The notes under the pieces: model-generated
What the model was told of the DNA's origin: nothing
Database searches by the model: none
What the model saw: only the letters and a program-made list of their open reading frames with translations
Program-made: the position numbers and the translations under genes
DNA from: Neelides folsomi
Lineage: Eukaryota > Arthropoda > Collembola > Neelipleona > Neelidae
Direction of reading: 5' to 3'
Length of the DNA stretch: 64,000 nt
Assembly (NCBI GenBank): GCA_034687125.1
Contig: JAQGBZ010000037.1
Span: forward strand, 247,224 to 311,223
Shown: in pieces, positions 14,811 to 30,089 of the stretch
Numbering within the stretch: position 1 is the stretch's first letter
Layout: every line of letters begins with the position of its first letter

Positions 14811-14833
14811 CATTCCATCATCATTCCATTTGG
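14811..14833 (+). repeat. 23-bp dispersed direct repeat, copy 2
   Basis: Identical over 23 bases to 1753-1775. The following bases (AATAGATTGGAATG) add another GGAATG/CATTCC motif, so a small family of CATTCC-containing words clusters here. Confidence 0.6.
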
Positions 14834-17800
14834 AATAGATTGGAATGTGATTGAGAATCTTCCCATTACAATTCTAGTTTATTATATCATACTTTGAAAA
14901 GTATACCTGCTGACTACGGAAAAAAACTTACTTGGAAGAAAAACATGCAGAGGATGAGAATGTGGATTGTTCAAATACTTCTATGCAGCAAATAAAAGAG
15001 TCCTCACTCACATGTAAAATCTATTCATCTTCTTTCTACTCTCCATGCATTTCGTACATATTCCAAAGGGTCTTGTAAATCGAGATGGATTCTCTCTTTA
15101 CATACACTCTGTGCATCCGTGGATGTGTACTTACGCAGACTGAAAGGAAAACCTTGTGGTTATCCCATCACTCCAACATTTTGTGGTTTGTAAATGGACG
15201 GAGAAATTGAGAAGTTGTTGGCTGGCTCTAAACCCATCCACCCTGCTACCTGTTGATCATCCCCCTCAACAACCCTTGTTACCTGAGGAGGATTCCTCTC
15301 TCGATTTTCCTCTCCATCCCCAGGTGAGCTGAGGAGCATCACAACAATGCTTTCTTTCTCATTTAATCCTAAACAATATCAAAAGATGGCTAGATGCAAC
15401 AAGTTGAATTGCAATAAATAAAACACGTGTGTACTGCAAAATCTACAGCTTTCTTTTCCTTTTCCCCTTCTCTCTAACAATAAAAAAATAGAGTCGATGT
15501 CAAATCTAATGAAGCCTTGAAGGCTTTTTAAGGAACGGAAATTGCACTTCCAATTCCTAATGAGCTCTAATAACTTTCCTAATGGGAAACCACCCTAATG
15601 ACAATCCTTGAAAGCCCTTCTAAAGCTGAGGAAAGAAAATGAGGGTGATTATAGTAGAGCGGAAGAAAAACATTTAAGAGGTTTGGGGAACGAATGTCAC
15701 CGGATCTGGCTCAAAGAACGGAAAAGAAAAACACGAGAAGCAGTTTCTTGAATCAATATCTCCAAATGAAAAGAAATCATTGAGAGGAAGACACTTGGAG
15801 TGAGAACGGATAGATAGAAATACTCCATGTACTCCTACGTGTACTCGCTCCCTGTGATTTCCTCCGGAAGAACATCCGCCCTTCTTCACTCCATTTCCAT
15901 ATCCGTCTTCCCTTCAAACCAACGAATATATTTTGGATTGAGGAAGGCCCTAAGTGACCCTCAGCAGTTGGGCGAACCAAAGGCCTTTGACTCCACAAGT
16001 GGTTCGTGTATCTTCCCACACATCAGCCCCTTAATTACTTCCACTCTCAAATTGATTCGCCATGCGGGCTCCAGTGTTTATCAGATACAGACGCTGAGTC
16101 CAATTAATATTTTAATAGTCTCGAGAATCAGTTTACGTTTCCATTCAATAAGTCCATGAGTGGCTTATGATGATATATTTAAGGAATTCTTTATGGGAAG
16201 CTATAGATAAGGAGATGAAAGGCGTCTCACACAAGAGAGTTAAAATAGACTCAAAGAAGATTCCTCCGATGATAGCGTGTGGAAGAATGATAAGCTCAAT
16301 AAGCCGCTCATAACGAATTGCTTGTAAAGAGCGTAAGTATGTAGTTGGATCGAGAATAAAAAATGAAAATCTGAATTCTTCCTTAACTATGTAGATTGTA
16401 ATGAAAGTAAATACATAACATATACGTGAAGATATTTGGAATGAATAGACCGTCGACACGGAGCAAATACGTGGATGAGATTCTTTAATGATGAAAAGGG
16501 ATTTTGATTCAAGAATAAAGTTTATAGAGAGCTAATGCAATTACCTTCACATATTTAAGGGCAAATCTAAAGGGAGTTAATATACGAGTACTCATACATA
16601 TACTAACTTTAACAACATATGTCTGATGTAGTGATGTAATATGAGGTAGGATGGTTTTATACACACACGTCCGTACATTCTGATATGTAAAGATCGGAAC
16701 AAGAGAAGTTACGTTTTGAATTGCTGACTCACTCTTCTTTTCCATTTCCCTTTCTTGAGGAAGATGGGATGGCTCCTTGTTGAATTGAATCCTTCCAGAT
16801 GCTCCTCATAAGAGGAGAATCTCTTGTGGGAAATTCCTCACCCTCCTCCTTTGCCCCATTCGCTTCGAGCAGAACGGGACGGAGCGGTTGAAAGAGACGG
16901 GGATGAAGATTGAGAAGGATCGGAGAGCGATAATTTACTTACACTAACCAAAGATTCCTCATTTTCACACAGAGACCAGAACTCTTCGTCTCAGCACAGA
17001 GAGAGAGAATGATGGGTAATATGGAACAATGAGGAAGGAGAACAAAAGCTCAAAGCGGCTCCACCAGAAAGTTTTCGGAATTCCTACATTTATATAAAAT
17101 GAGAGAAGACCCCTTTGATTTCATCTCTTTCACCAAAACCCACATAATATGGAAGAAAACAATGGGAAAGGGATGAAACGAAGGATCGCCTCTTCTTTCT
17201 TTGCCATTTTCTAAACACTTCTCTAATAGTTATATAATGTGTGGGATCAACTTTGATGAGCTCTCACTCTGATACCAACTGAGGCCCACAAATAAATTAT
17301 TCTTTAAAATAATATCTCGAATTCCGGTTCGCTAGCCTCTTTCTCCCTCATGAATACTTTTAAGAATTTGAAACTTAAAAAATTCCTATTATTCCAATGC
17401 CTCAATGCTGAAATATTTAAAGTTAATTGTCACACTGAAAAATACTAAGAACTCGATTTAGCTTACTAATAAATTGGGTCTACATTTAATTTTTATATTT
17501 TGTTCTGAATAAGTTAGTAAAATGTAGAATAGCCCTTATTTATTATAAATTATTAGTAGAACATGATATTGATAAATTATTTGTTCCCTGCTTCTTAGTA
17601 ATTTACCTTATTTGTGATCTTACTTATTTAGTGGTTGAATCAATATTAGAATCAATATTGATCTCTTAATACCTAATTATAATATATTCATGGAAGTCTA
17701 TTTGTCATGTATTGATGTTTGAATAATAGATAAGTGATCTTTGATTTAGTTATCTCACTGCTTAAGTTCAGAGAAGAATGAGAAAATTAATGAATTCTCT

Positions 17801-20800
17801 TTGATACACGAAGAAAGTGAAAAGGAGACGAAGATTAATGCATTAACAAGCCTGTCTCGCATTGATGTGTGTTTGGTTAGCGATCGTGAGATGAGAAAAT
17901 TAAAGATGATGAACTCTCATTAAGCTCATTTACACCAGAAGGATTCACAAGTGCGAGATGGTCTGCATTAATAGCTATTCGGATATTATTATTAAACTCC
18001 ATTTGTTATCCACCACTCATCGCCTCACTTGAAAAGAATGAATGAGAAAGACCTTACATCCAGTCTATAATAAAGACCATTAAACCAGAGTGGATAGTCT
18101 GGATTTGAAATCAATTAAGTCAGGGATTTATAATAAAAATGCTAATAGCTCTTAACTTCCCCTAATAAATTAATGAAAAACAAAGTGGTGCCGGCTGCGG
18201 CTGAAGACCTCGTTGGAATTAAATGAATCCTAATGCGAATTCCTTCAATTAACATTCATTGATTCACTTGAAGCAATTACAGAATGAAGCAATTTGACAA
18301 TTCCTCTCATTCATTCTGCATTCTAAAGACAACAACGTCCTCAATATATTTATTTAAAATGGGCACAAATTCACTTTATTAACGTTAACACAAGTTAAAC
18401 TTTCAGTCATTTTAGCGTTAATAAACGTTTATACAATCTCAACTACTTTACTATATGGTATACATACTTATTACATATCAATATTTAGTACAGGCAAGGA
18501 CAATTTTATACTGACACACATTCATAAATACAAATATGTATTCTAGTATTTACTACAGATACTTATGTGTGTACTTATTTTGGAATTGTTAAAAATTAAT
18601 CCTTTATTGTGAAAATTATGAGCAATGAACTGCTTTTCTCTTATTGCTCACACTTGTGGCTTAAATATGATTCATTATTTACCATATTTTGAACTTGTGT
18701 TGCTCAACATTTAAGATTTCTTTAACCTTTTTCCTAGGTGGACTTCTTGGAATGAAATGGATCTTCATGGTAGAGTACTAATTTTACTTGGGGTCTGAGC
18801 ATCAGGTTTCGAAAAGTGTTTTCATTTTTCGACCCTCCGCCGTATGGTCCATGGGCCCATTTCATCCCCTTGAAAGGATATATAGGGTATTTCTTATGGC
18901 CAGCCATTCAATCTTTATTTCAAGAGGGATGAAGACAAGAGTAGAGTAAACTTGGGAGCTTTCTACATACTTACGGGACGCGAAGAACAGCCGTTTCCCA
19001 CGGTGGAGCCTGTAAGGGGTATTCAAGGGCCAAGACGAGCCTTCTTGAATTAATGGGCCCTTGTGGGAAAGAAAATCCCCTTAATTTCCATTTTTATGCT
19101 CATCACCCTTTTATTTCCTAGCCTCAATCTCGTAATCTTTTTTATCCTTCCGTGTAACGTCGCTAACACGTAAAAACTTTTAAATTAATTGTAAGAAAAT
19201 AATAGCACTTTAACGCCGGCAATTCTTTGTACATTTGAGATTATATATTATATCATTTTTGTATGGTATACAGCACGAGCATTTTATATAGAGCAAGAAG
19301 AATAACAAAATCATTATTCCCAATTATGTCACAATGCTTTCAAGCTATCATCATTCTTAATATACTTTTATTCTTATTATTGAGAGGCCAAAGAGTAACA
19401 ATTGTATGAGGGAATGTAAATGCATACAACGCGCATGTAGTGTCATTGTATTATTTTAACAATTTCCTTCCACATGTATGAGTAGAATGATATTATTTTA
19501 TTGCAACTCCTTCTGAGCAAGGGAGACAACAATAGAACATTTGCTCATGAATAAGTGGCCATAATTCTTGAACCGCTTTTGAATTGAGGCTTTAAAAAGA
19601 GTTGAACTTATAATTCGGTTGTTCACTCTATCATATCAAAAAATTCGAGTCTATGAATACAGAAATGACCTGCATAAGACGAGAATTGTATGAAGTGAAC
19701 GTGTTTGGGTTAGGTAAGTCATTAAGGTACAAAAGAACGTGAGACATTTTTCTCCCTTCTTAAACTTTGAAAGATACAACCGGAAACGGAGGGATTTAAT
19801 TGCAATGTAAGTGTAGGTTGAAGCTACCAGAATTCCAAATGAGCCTCCTCGCCCCTCACTGAACTCTTCACATATTACTTTTATAAATTATATAAAGGTT
19901 TGTCCAGGTGCCCTTTGAGACTTCTTGGAATCCCTAATTGCAAAAAAAGAGTGGAATATGATGATGATTAGAATAACAGGTTGGGGGGATGTTACGAAAC
20001 TCGCCTTCACTTTCTCAGTTTATCAACAAGTGAAAATGAATGAATGCAAGGTGAAGGAAACTCATCCTTTGGGTCATTGAAGAAGAAAAGCCACTGAAAG
20101 CCACCGGCGTGGGCCCCACAACCACCTGACATTCATCCTCTAAATCAACCATTCGTTTAAAAAATTGACCGTTGGTGAAACAAAGAGAGTTATTGCCAAA
20201 GGACTTTCGGGAATAAAAAAAACCACTCGTTCAACTTCATTCATGGATGGGTGGGTTTGGGTTATCTTCTTGTGTCTATTGCTCTACTATTCCAAAGATA
20301 CTCATATAACGCTTTTAAGCCTCTTGCTAAACCTTATACAATTTAAGACGTATCATCCACCCCCTGATTCATTAAAAAAACTAAATAAAAACATTAGTTG
20401 TTTTAACTTTTAAGGGTAAATACGTCATGCTTGAATCTTACATGGAATATTTATGGGGACACTTGAATGGCCCTTTGCATTTTGACAACTAAATAATAAT
20501 ACAGAATGTTATGAATTTTGGTGTACAGTGAGTTTATGTAAAGGATATTTAAAATAAGGGTTTAAGTTCAGGACAGTTTGAGGGTCAAAAGTTTAAAGAG
20601 TGTGAAGGGGCAAAACAGCAGGGTTGCTGAGATTGGAAAAATGGCAGCTTGGAGATATGAAGGTTAAGGGAGAGGTTTTGAGATTTTTTATAAAATTGTG
20701 ACCCTGAGACCCTTTCGGTTGCAATGTGACGCCTCCTCCACTACTGCTCTTATTACGTACACACAAACACCAGGGCACATACAGCTCCCATTAATAAATG

Positions 20801-22582
20801 AAGAAGAAAGTGAGGATAAAAAAGAAGGGAGAAGAGTCCAGACCAAGGAACACCAGCTCCTCATTTTCTCACGACTCCAAATCTCCATTGGATCTACATA
20901 GGGTGGGTGAAGGACTTGAAGGTGCTCCCCCTCGACTCCCTCGCATTATATATTATATATATTATTAAACAATACTGGCTCCTTAAAAGAAAAGAACATG
21001 GGGGAGAATTAAAGAATTCTTCACAAACCACCACCACCAGTGACTGTACCGCACCAAGGAAAAAAGAACTCCCAGAATCTAATTTAATACTATATCATAC
21101 TACAATCGACTCGACGGAATCTCTAACCTTCCTTGTAATATTAACTTATTAAACTTATATATGTATTAGCTTTAATATTTATTATATATAACATAAGTAT
21201 TTATATGAACCTTATATATTATGAGAGTGTTAGTCACATACAGATATGAACTCCATACATTAGATTATTATGCAGTGAAGAGGATCATTATGAAGAAGTT
21301 GAAGAAGGTGGCTGGGAAATCAGATCATCATTTCGTTCCCCACAGGAAGCATTTATTAGCGTTCGAATGAAGTTATACAGAAAGAGATTCTTCTTTTTTC
21401 TCCTCTTCCATAGGTAGGCATAAGGGTATAGAGAAAACTGAGCTCGTATTTTGTTTTAACAGTGGGAGTCTTGAAATTCCAAATTCTAGCTATCCTCCTA
21501 ATGAAACTAATGATACTGATGCATACTTAATTCCATTATTATTTTAATCCTCTCAGGATGAAAGATGGAGTTTTAAAATCACAATTTGAATCTTGTGAAA
21601 GAGAATATCATGCAGAGAGTTTATTACGCATTGTTACTCCTCCCTGATCTCAATTAACTACTTCTATGTATAGGGGAGGAAAATGGGAAAGAACCATTAA
21701 TTTTGTTTCTTAGCTGGTGGCGGCCTTTGGCTAATTACATTTTTGAATGTGAATATCGTAAGTGGCTGCTCTCCTTTGTCTCCCCAGAGGATTGAGATGA
21801 TGGAGGAGACAGGTGTAATGGCTGGTGAACCGCAGGAGAGCCTCTGAAGTGAAGAGATAGAAAGATGGAGATGATAAGATGGAATACTACTCCGGAGTCA
21901 AGTGGTGAGCCAAGTTGGGATGACCGGAAATGGTCGTAAAAACTCTTCACTCCTCCTCCATTTGCTCTTTTTTAATATTACTTGAGAATAAAATCCTTCT
22001 CAATCTTCTTCAATACTAATACATTAATAATGGGCGAGGTAATCCATCAAAATTTAATATTCTTTCCATCCACCCATGCAGGTGTGCAATTGTTCATTGT
22101 GAAAAGATACAACGCTACAAATATTTTTGTTTTGCTAACCACCTCAGAAACTCCTCATTCATTAAATTACACGGATTAATTATCAAAGATATACAAAAAT
22201 CATAAAAAACTAAACATTTTCTTATAAAAAATATTACAAAAATAATAACTGTCACAAAGTTAATACTCTTTATGCCCATTTAACATATTTAAAAACGAAT
22301 ATTTTAAGAACGTTATTTAAAAATAATATAATTAAAAGTTATATTAATAAAACATTAAAGGCTAACATTTTGTGAGCTTCATGCTATGCTTGTGGAGTTG
22401 ATTCTGACAAAACGTTTGAATTATTCTAAAGCCGTAATTTCTTCTTCCTAGAACTAGTATGGGTACGGGTCGAGTGAGAGGTCGAGTATGTTAAAAACAA
22501 GGTTTTCTCCAGTCAATCCTTCCATCAAGTCAATAATGAAGGGTGAAGGAATTGAAATAAGCAAGAGAGTTTCCCCCTCCTT

Positions 22583-22600
22583 ATCATTATTATTATTATG
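22583..22600. repeat. ATT triplet microsatellite
   Basis: A short run of ATT units; simple slippage repeat without an apparent gene context. Confidence 0.7.
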
Positions 22601-25600
22601 GTGGATATGTAAACTCAAGAGGAACCTTACAAGTACAATCACAATAAATAAAGATTGAGAAAAGGTACGGACCATAGAACTCATCTGGTGCCCAAGCTCC
22701 TTCAAAATCTCTTTCACTCTCTGAAGGTGAGGGATATATTGAACACATTGAGAAAATCGAATGTCAATCTATTGCAGCTGTATTGGAAATATGATTGTAA
22801 AACATATTATACACTAATACATTACGGGTTGAGTTTAAATCATAAATGAAGGGAAGTTAGAGATGTAAAAATACTCTGACATTACCATACTATGGTTGGA
22901 TTTATGATTGTAAAATATGTACATACATGTAAGTAAAAACGGTTGTAGCGTTCTTTGTGTGTGTATATCTGTGGAATGGAAATGGGATCTTCTTCTCGGT
23001 CCATTGAGCCGATCCCCAAGATTCATTCTTAAGTGCGTGGAGAGGGAAAGGGGTATGTTCGGGGTTGGATTCATCGCCGTTTCCACCGGCGGAGCCAAGG
23101 GAGTCTCTCTCGTAATATATGAATATATAATATTTGTAAGAGGGTGGGTCGGATTAGCATAGGGATGGCCATCTCATCTCAACTCATTAGCCTGACTTTG
23201 ATTTAAGTTCCTCCAGTTGGGCTCATGTGGTTGTTCAGAGATATTTACAAATAGGATTCCATATCCCCCTCATTCTCATTCTCCACTTCTTCCCTATTCG
23301 ACCATTTGTCAATTTGATGCTGGAGGAGGCATAGAGAGCTATCTCTTCATCATCTCGATCTCAATTTGCATGAGGATTCATAGAGATGTCAAAAGGCCCA
23401 CACTTCCTCCATTCAAATATTTCCCATTATTCATCTCGGTGGAGAAGTCAGGGAGTGGCGGGCCGAGACCAAGTTGGACAATGCGCCCGTAACGACTGTG
23501 ACAACATTCTACCCGTTTTTGAAAGTGAGGAAAGTTATATGAGTTCCGACGGAGCATAATTCACAGGATGGATGTCAGCTCATAATCATCAAGTCTTTGA
23601 GGAGCAGCCGTGATTCCTCTCATCCACGTGCCATTCCTCAAACCCATAAATTACATCATATGATTCACGATTTTAATTTCTACATGAGACAATCTCCACG
23701 AGCCCGAATCCTATTTCATTACCCATTCAACCATTCAAGAAAACAAATAAGAGAAATGAAACTTGAGACTCTTTAACCCACGCTTTATACTTCAATTATG
23801 ACTCTCCTTCTTCATTCCTCCTTCGTTCCTGACATGCAGGGGGGTGTTCAATCAACTTGATTCCAACCACCCTCATTATATAATCCATCTTGCGAGGTTT
23901 TTTCTTCAAGTTTTGTTAACTTTGGACAATGACTTCATGAATTTGATATATTGTCCTTAACTTTTTGAATATCAGTTCCAGACTTTTGACCCTCCATTTT
24001 ACTCCAACTCTCGTTAATAATGTGAAATCCAACGTGAGGGCAAATGGGAAGGTGAATTTTGGGGAAGAATCTATGAGAAAAGGGCTTTTGGGTAACTGCG
24101 CGCGGATGTAAAGAATTGAAGAATGAATATAAAGGAGCTCCTGGGTAAGAAAGGTCACTTGTGGAAGGAATTCCTCGGCGATGATGGAGGAGAAGATGTA
24201 GGAGTTTTGATGAGGTTGAAAGAGGGGAGTCTCAGACCTTCACGGTGACTGCTTCTCCCTTCCTCGCCTCCAAAATGTCTTTAGAGGGCGAAGTTTCTCC
24301 TGGAGGGACTCCATAATAATAAATTGTCATGCAATGAGTCTTTTCTTGGAAAATGGCAATTAAAGGCTCTTGACTTCCATGATCCACCGCTGACAATCAA
24401 CACTTTGTTTACTTTTATTCACATTTAATTCCTCAAATTCCGCCCACTTCGGCACATTTTTAAGAACCCCATTCCCTCAAGCTTCATAAAATCTTAACAA
24501 TCTATTAGAGTTCTTTTCTACATTCGTTTCGCTTTCTTTCTTTTAAATTCTTATTACAAAATTCTCTGATTCATTTTCCTTGGTCATCAAAAATCATTGT
24601 TTAGATTTAGTTAGTGTTTAAATGTTGAATTCCTTTTCTAGTATTGTAACAAATATGTTTCTACCTGAATATTTTCTTCAAATTCTGATTTACTAAGCTG
24701 TTCTCTTTAGGCAAAATAGAATGAGCTGAACAAGTAAGTAATAATGTATATATTCAAGTACAGTAATATTTACATGTGTAAGTAATAAGTATTTATACTG
24801 ATTGAAAGAAAAAGGAGCAATTGGAACAACATTTTCACCTAACAGCCATAAAGCGTCCTTTTGACCAGACTCGTGAAACCCAAGAAGATTGGGAGAAATG
24901 ACCAACGGTAGAAGAAGGAGACAATGAGGGAATGTCTTATAGTAAATTGAGGGAAGAAAAGAGCAAAGGTGAATGAAAGGAAAGCCGCCGAGGACAGAGT
25001 CCAGAGACTTAACAATGGAATTCAAATCTCATTTACGAGAGGGACATTTTTATATTGTTCCTACCCATTCTCCTTGTTTTGTAAAGGAGGCGGCAAGCGT
25101 GTTCTGCTTTATTGCTCATTCGAGGACTACTCTTGACAAGAACGAATCTCAACTATATACCAGAGATACACCAGAGTGGCAGAAAATTGGGCGTAAATAC
25201 TGGTACTTAGAATTTGCAGCCACAGTCTTAAAAGTACAACGGGGACAATGAGCCATAAAGGAAAAGTACGTTTGAAGTTGTATCTGGTGCCGTGTAACAA
25301 AAGACTTTACATTTAATCATTTTAAATAAATGTCATTTACTTATCTCGATTTGCCGAATTAACTTTTGGCGTAACCCCACCCTGGCACTGGCTATAAGTT
25401 TAAACCACTTGAATAAATTCAACTTATTCAACCACTTTATACAACTATTTGTATTGCTAAATTCGCGTTAATTTATTTTGACTTGCAACGTCAATGCTAT
25501 GCTGAAAAAACGAAAGTCAGTTCAATACCATTCATGATTCACAGTGTAATAAGAAAATAAGAACTTTGAATTCAAATCGTCAGTAACATACATACCTAAA

Positions 25601-28600
25601 TGCTTTATCCTAAACAACTTCTTATACATTGTTAAATATAAATTCTGGAGCCTTTGATGAGGACCGTAATAAGGGTATATTGAATCTTACATAAAACATT
25701 AAATTGCTTTCGATTTAAAAAAATTCAAAATACTTGCATTATGACAATCAGGGAGAATTATCATTGGTTAGAAACAAAATAGGAAACATTGAAGAAGTTC
25801 ATGGTTATTTTCATTTGCCGTCACGAAAGGTTCTTCTAATTACACGGACCTACGTATGTAAAACCAAGAGTAATCTCATTGTGAAACATGCGTGAAGAAT
25901 GAATAAAAATAAGACCCAAAGAGGCTCTTATGATTTGAATACATGTGCGGTGTGTGTTGGAGTGGGAGAGAGATAAAAGTGTAATTGAGTGATGGGTCCT
26001 TTTAAAGAAGATTGTGAGATGATGGACGAAAAAGGAACGGTACCGTGAAGAAGAAGGATCTCATGAGATGGAAACAAAGTAAAAATGGGAACCGTCGCCA
26101 TAATTATTGTAAGAGTCGGAGGGTAATTTGGGAAGTCGACAGGTTGCAGGGGAACTTTAACAATAGTTGGATGGGAACGCCAAGAAACGACTCAAAGTTA
26201 AGGCCTTTGTTCAGAGATAAAAAATCGCCATGGATTAATTCCGACCCTATTTTCATTCCATTCTGGTTGAATGGAAGAGTGACAGTTTCGAGTCCACCAA
26301 TCTTTTCCACCTCATTCCCCTCTCCATTATAAAGATCAATTTTAGCTTGTACTCAAACATTCATGGATATTATTCCTCAAAACTACCACAGACCTACAAT
26401 ATTTCTAAACCGATCTTTTCTCATTCCATTATTACAATTACATTACAATATTACATTAAGACCCATGTCAGAAACGAATATTATTTTTTATGATTATTTA
26501 TGGAGTTTTAAAATTATATAGCTTAGCTCGGCTAAACTGAAAAGTTGCCTAAATTGTAAGAAAACATGAAATTGGAAATTTTTTAAAAGCATTCTTCTGA
26601 AAAAAGTTAATTGAAATGACAGGTAATTTTACGTGTTAGCGATTCGTAGTTTTAAAAATTCCCCTATTAATGAGTTTTGGCTACTTAACATTATTAATAC
26701 ATCGTATAAATGCAGATGAATAGACTGTGAATATTATGATTAGTGGTTGAAAGTTTTCTGTATTTCTTGGTTCAATTTTGCTTATTTCATCGTTCTTCAT
26801 TTAAAATCTTTTCTTGATTCTGATACGTAAACATTTCACCTTAAATGTTCGTGTGAAGGCTCAGAAGACTGACAGTTGGCTCTTCGTGTGTATTCTTCAT
26901 CAACATCCGGCAGAAGTTTTGTCCAGCCATTGCCAATATGTGCTTTAAGAGGCACTTGATGCTTTTGTATGATTGCAATGAAGAAAAGTTGCAAAAATGC
27001 AAAAAGCAAATATAAGAGCTTGCGAAGACAATTACTCAAGAAATGCTGCGAGCATCTTAAAGTGATGAGAAAGCATTTTTAATATGTACGAACTGCAAAC
27101 TGAAGGATTCTTCTTACCTCTTTCTTCCATCCGACCCGTAGACCCAACATTTGCCAAAACAGGGTCGAGTGAGAAGAAGATGTTGAAGATGAAGAAGAAG
27201 GCCAAAGGCCCTCCGCCCAATCCTCCCGTTCTCCCCATTTCTTCCCGCTTCCTCTGTTTGGGCAGTCAATAAGGAAAGGAAAACATTAGGCAGATTCTCA
27301 ACTAACATTAAATCCAATACATTAATTCTTTTAATTCATAAGGAATGGCACATGGGAGTTGCCTTCGAGGGACGCCCCTTGTCCATTAGAAATAAGAGAA
27401 TGCTAATAGCGTTTAGAATGTAAAAGGGTGAGATGTTGAGAGTCACGATTATTCAATGAGTTGAAGAGGGTTTGTATCTCCTTTTTCTATCGCTTCTACA
27501 TCTCTCCTCCAACTCCATTCCAGAGAATGAGCGGAGGATCTCCCCAAACTTATGAATGAATGAAATGAATTACCCCTCTCTCGACCTCAGATCCTTGTGA
27601 ATGAACAAATACATAAAAGTTTAAATCTTACGTTCAATTCCTCTTCTTCACACTTCTTTCTCTTCAATGTGTTCTCAGGCTCTTCGTGAAGAAGAATGAT
27701 GGGACGAAACCTTGACTCCTATTAAGCCACTCTTCTAATTAAGTCTCACAACTTGTCACGGATGACTCAACCACAAGAACAACACAAATTAGTTAAAGCT
27801 GAAATTAAAAGTGAGTATCGCTCAAACACCAACACAAATTCAGATGAATTCAATGTAAATTCACTGTGAAAATTAATTAAGGAAGGATTTCATGTAAGCC
27901 CAGTTTAGTTCCTCCCATTGAAGTCTGCTTATTAAAATGTTTTTTATTCCAAAGTCCGAGAATGGAAGTTTCGTAAATTAAAAAGGCGTTATCAATTGTT
28001 CTTCATATAGGAAATTATAATAAAAGAGGCATAATATGCGTGAAGTTAGTAATCTCCTAGTTTATCTCTATCAGTTCAGGGTTACTAATAAACACAAAAT
28101 TGCGAGCATACTTTCAATTGGATTCGCGAATAAACTTCAACGAATGAGTCAGCCTGGGACGAGGTTTGTGATTAAATGGAGTGATAAGGGTGTTGAATAA
28201 ATATTAGAACCATTTAAACAGTCTCTCAGCTTTCGTTCCTCGTATCTCCCATTGTGACGAATTTAATAGTAATTGTTCGTAAATCTGTTCCAGGTTGTTT
28301 GCTCATTATCCCAAACTTATTTCTTCCAATTATTCAAAAAGAGAGTGACACTGGTGAGCGAAAACTTGCTGCGCCGGATTTTATAGATCTCCTTTTTCAC
28401 AATTCAAAACTCCAACTTCTGAACTTAGTAGCTGAGGTATATGGATGAGACAATGTTTTTAAATTGACGATTTCTCCCAAAGATAAGCTCCAGTGGATCG
28501 GACAAGGTAGTAAGAGAAAAAGGAAAAAAAGATTCCAATTAAGAACACAGAGCTACGTCGATCTGCCTCGTACAGTTGAGGGCGAGCGACTGAGGTTGCA

Positions 28601-30089
28601 TTGATGCTTTCCTTAGCTTTTCGACGGGGAGGAAGGTTCAGAAAGAACATCCACCCTCGCTCCTTCTCCTCCTTTTCACCCTATGTACCAAACATGTGGA
28701 AGGATATACCTTTCGTTGATTTCCTCCACCTTGGAAGTCGGAGGGGTAAAACCTGGATGGAATTGGAGCTCTCTCTCTCAAGAAAAGGATCTTTTTGTCA
28801 ACTCCCTCCTAGGTGATTCAATTGAGGAGTCGAGGGCCTGAGGGTTCCCCCCTTCCTTCCCAATACACACTTTACACCTCCTTACCTTCCTCTACCTACT
28901 TACTCACTTTAAGCATGGTTAAAATACCCTTCAGCTAAATTCTCCCCGATGAATGAAAAGGTTCCTTGGGCCTTCGACTATTTTGGCCAAAGGGCCACTC
29001 GAACTCCTGCGTCCATTGTTGGAGAAACACATTGGATGTTTCCTATTATTACGAATATTATCTCTCTGTCGGACAGTGGGACGTAGGATGTTCTCCTACA
29101 GACCCTTACTTCAATTACACTTAAAACTCCCTTTCTATACATAGACTTTACACACCATTCAGGTGGTGGACGTCAACCTTGCTTCTTTCTTTACCAAAAT
29201 ATAATGAGAAGGAATTTTGCCCCAAATGATTGTCGAACTCGCGTGAATCATTTCATCTCGACCATATACAATTACATATATACCTAGTTTATGTCATATC
29301 CCGTATGTTACTTTACAACAAATAATAACAAATGCCTTCTTTAAGGTGACAGTAACAGTTGTAAAAAACATTTATTCTTATCATGACCCGGCGGCATAAG
29401 AGTTGAGACATAAAACAACTTTAAATAACTCGAGTAGTAAAAAATACGATAAAACTTAAACTTTACAACTATTATTTAATAATAAATAAGAATACGGCCA
29501 AAATTTAAATGTTTGAAACACGAGTAAAGTAAATTTGAACCCAAGTAATATTCGCATAATTAAAAATACAATGGACAATTAAAAAATTTCACTTTCTTTG
29601 TTACATAAAATAGGAACTGGAAGTTTAAAGTCCAAGTGAAATATTATATTTCTATTTAAAATATATTTAATGTTCTTTCTAAAGTTTAAAGTGCAAAAAA
29701 TGGGCTATATAATATCATATAAATGAAAGATAAAATGTGCAAAGTAAAAGAAAGGGCAAGGGTTCAAAAAAGTTGATGTACGAAGTTTAATGGGTATTTT
29801 CCTTCTCACAAGGGTAGCTGAAGATCTCGGGTTTCATCGAGGGAGAACAACAGCGGCAAATTATGCTAATCTAATGGACAAGTAATGTAACGACGATTTT
29901 ATGCAACTCCTAAAGAAGCAGACTCGTGGAATATGCAAATAAAAGAATCCTCACACTTTTCTCGCACTTGAAGCCTTTAGGCCTCAACTCTCCTACCAAC
30001 ATAATTGTCTGCAATTATTCCTGCACCATTTCAGTTCAACTGGATAGTATCTTCCGTCCACCATTCTGTATATCTATTTTAATATGGTA

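Larger units (their letters stand above)
12517..30089. other. gene-free region, right part
   Basis: No coding exon, RNA gene or complete mobile element could be supported. The stretch alternates AT-rich parts (about 13,000-14,600, 17,300-19,700, 22,200-22,450, 25,250-26,800, 29,300-29,800) with less AT-rich, GA/CT-rich parts. It contains the second copy of a 23-bp repeat at 14811-14833 and a short ATT triplet run near 22,583-22,600. An octamer-like ATTTGCAT is present near 23,365. Open frames of 60-110 codons occur on both strands but resemble no family known to me. Confidence 0.5.

Noticed and set aside
15195-15205. TGGACGGAGAA, identical to the first 11 bases of miR-184
   Set aside because: The match breaks right after base 11 and no hairpin partner is visible nearby.
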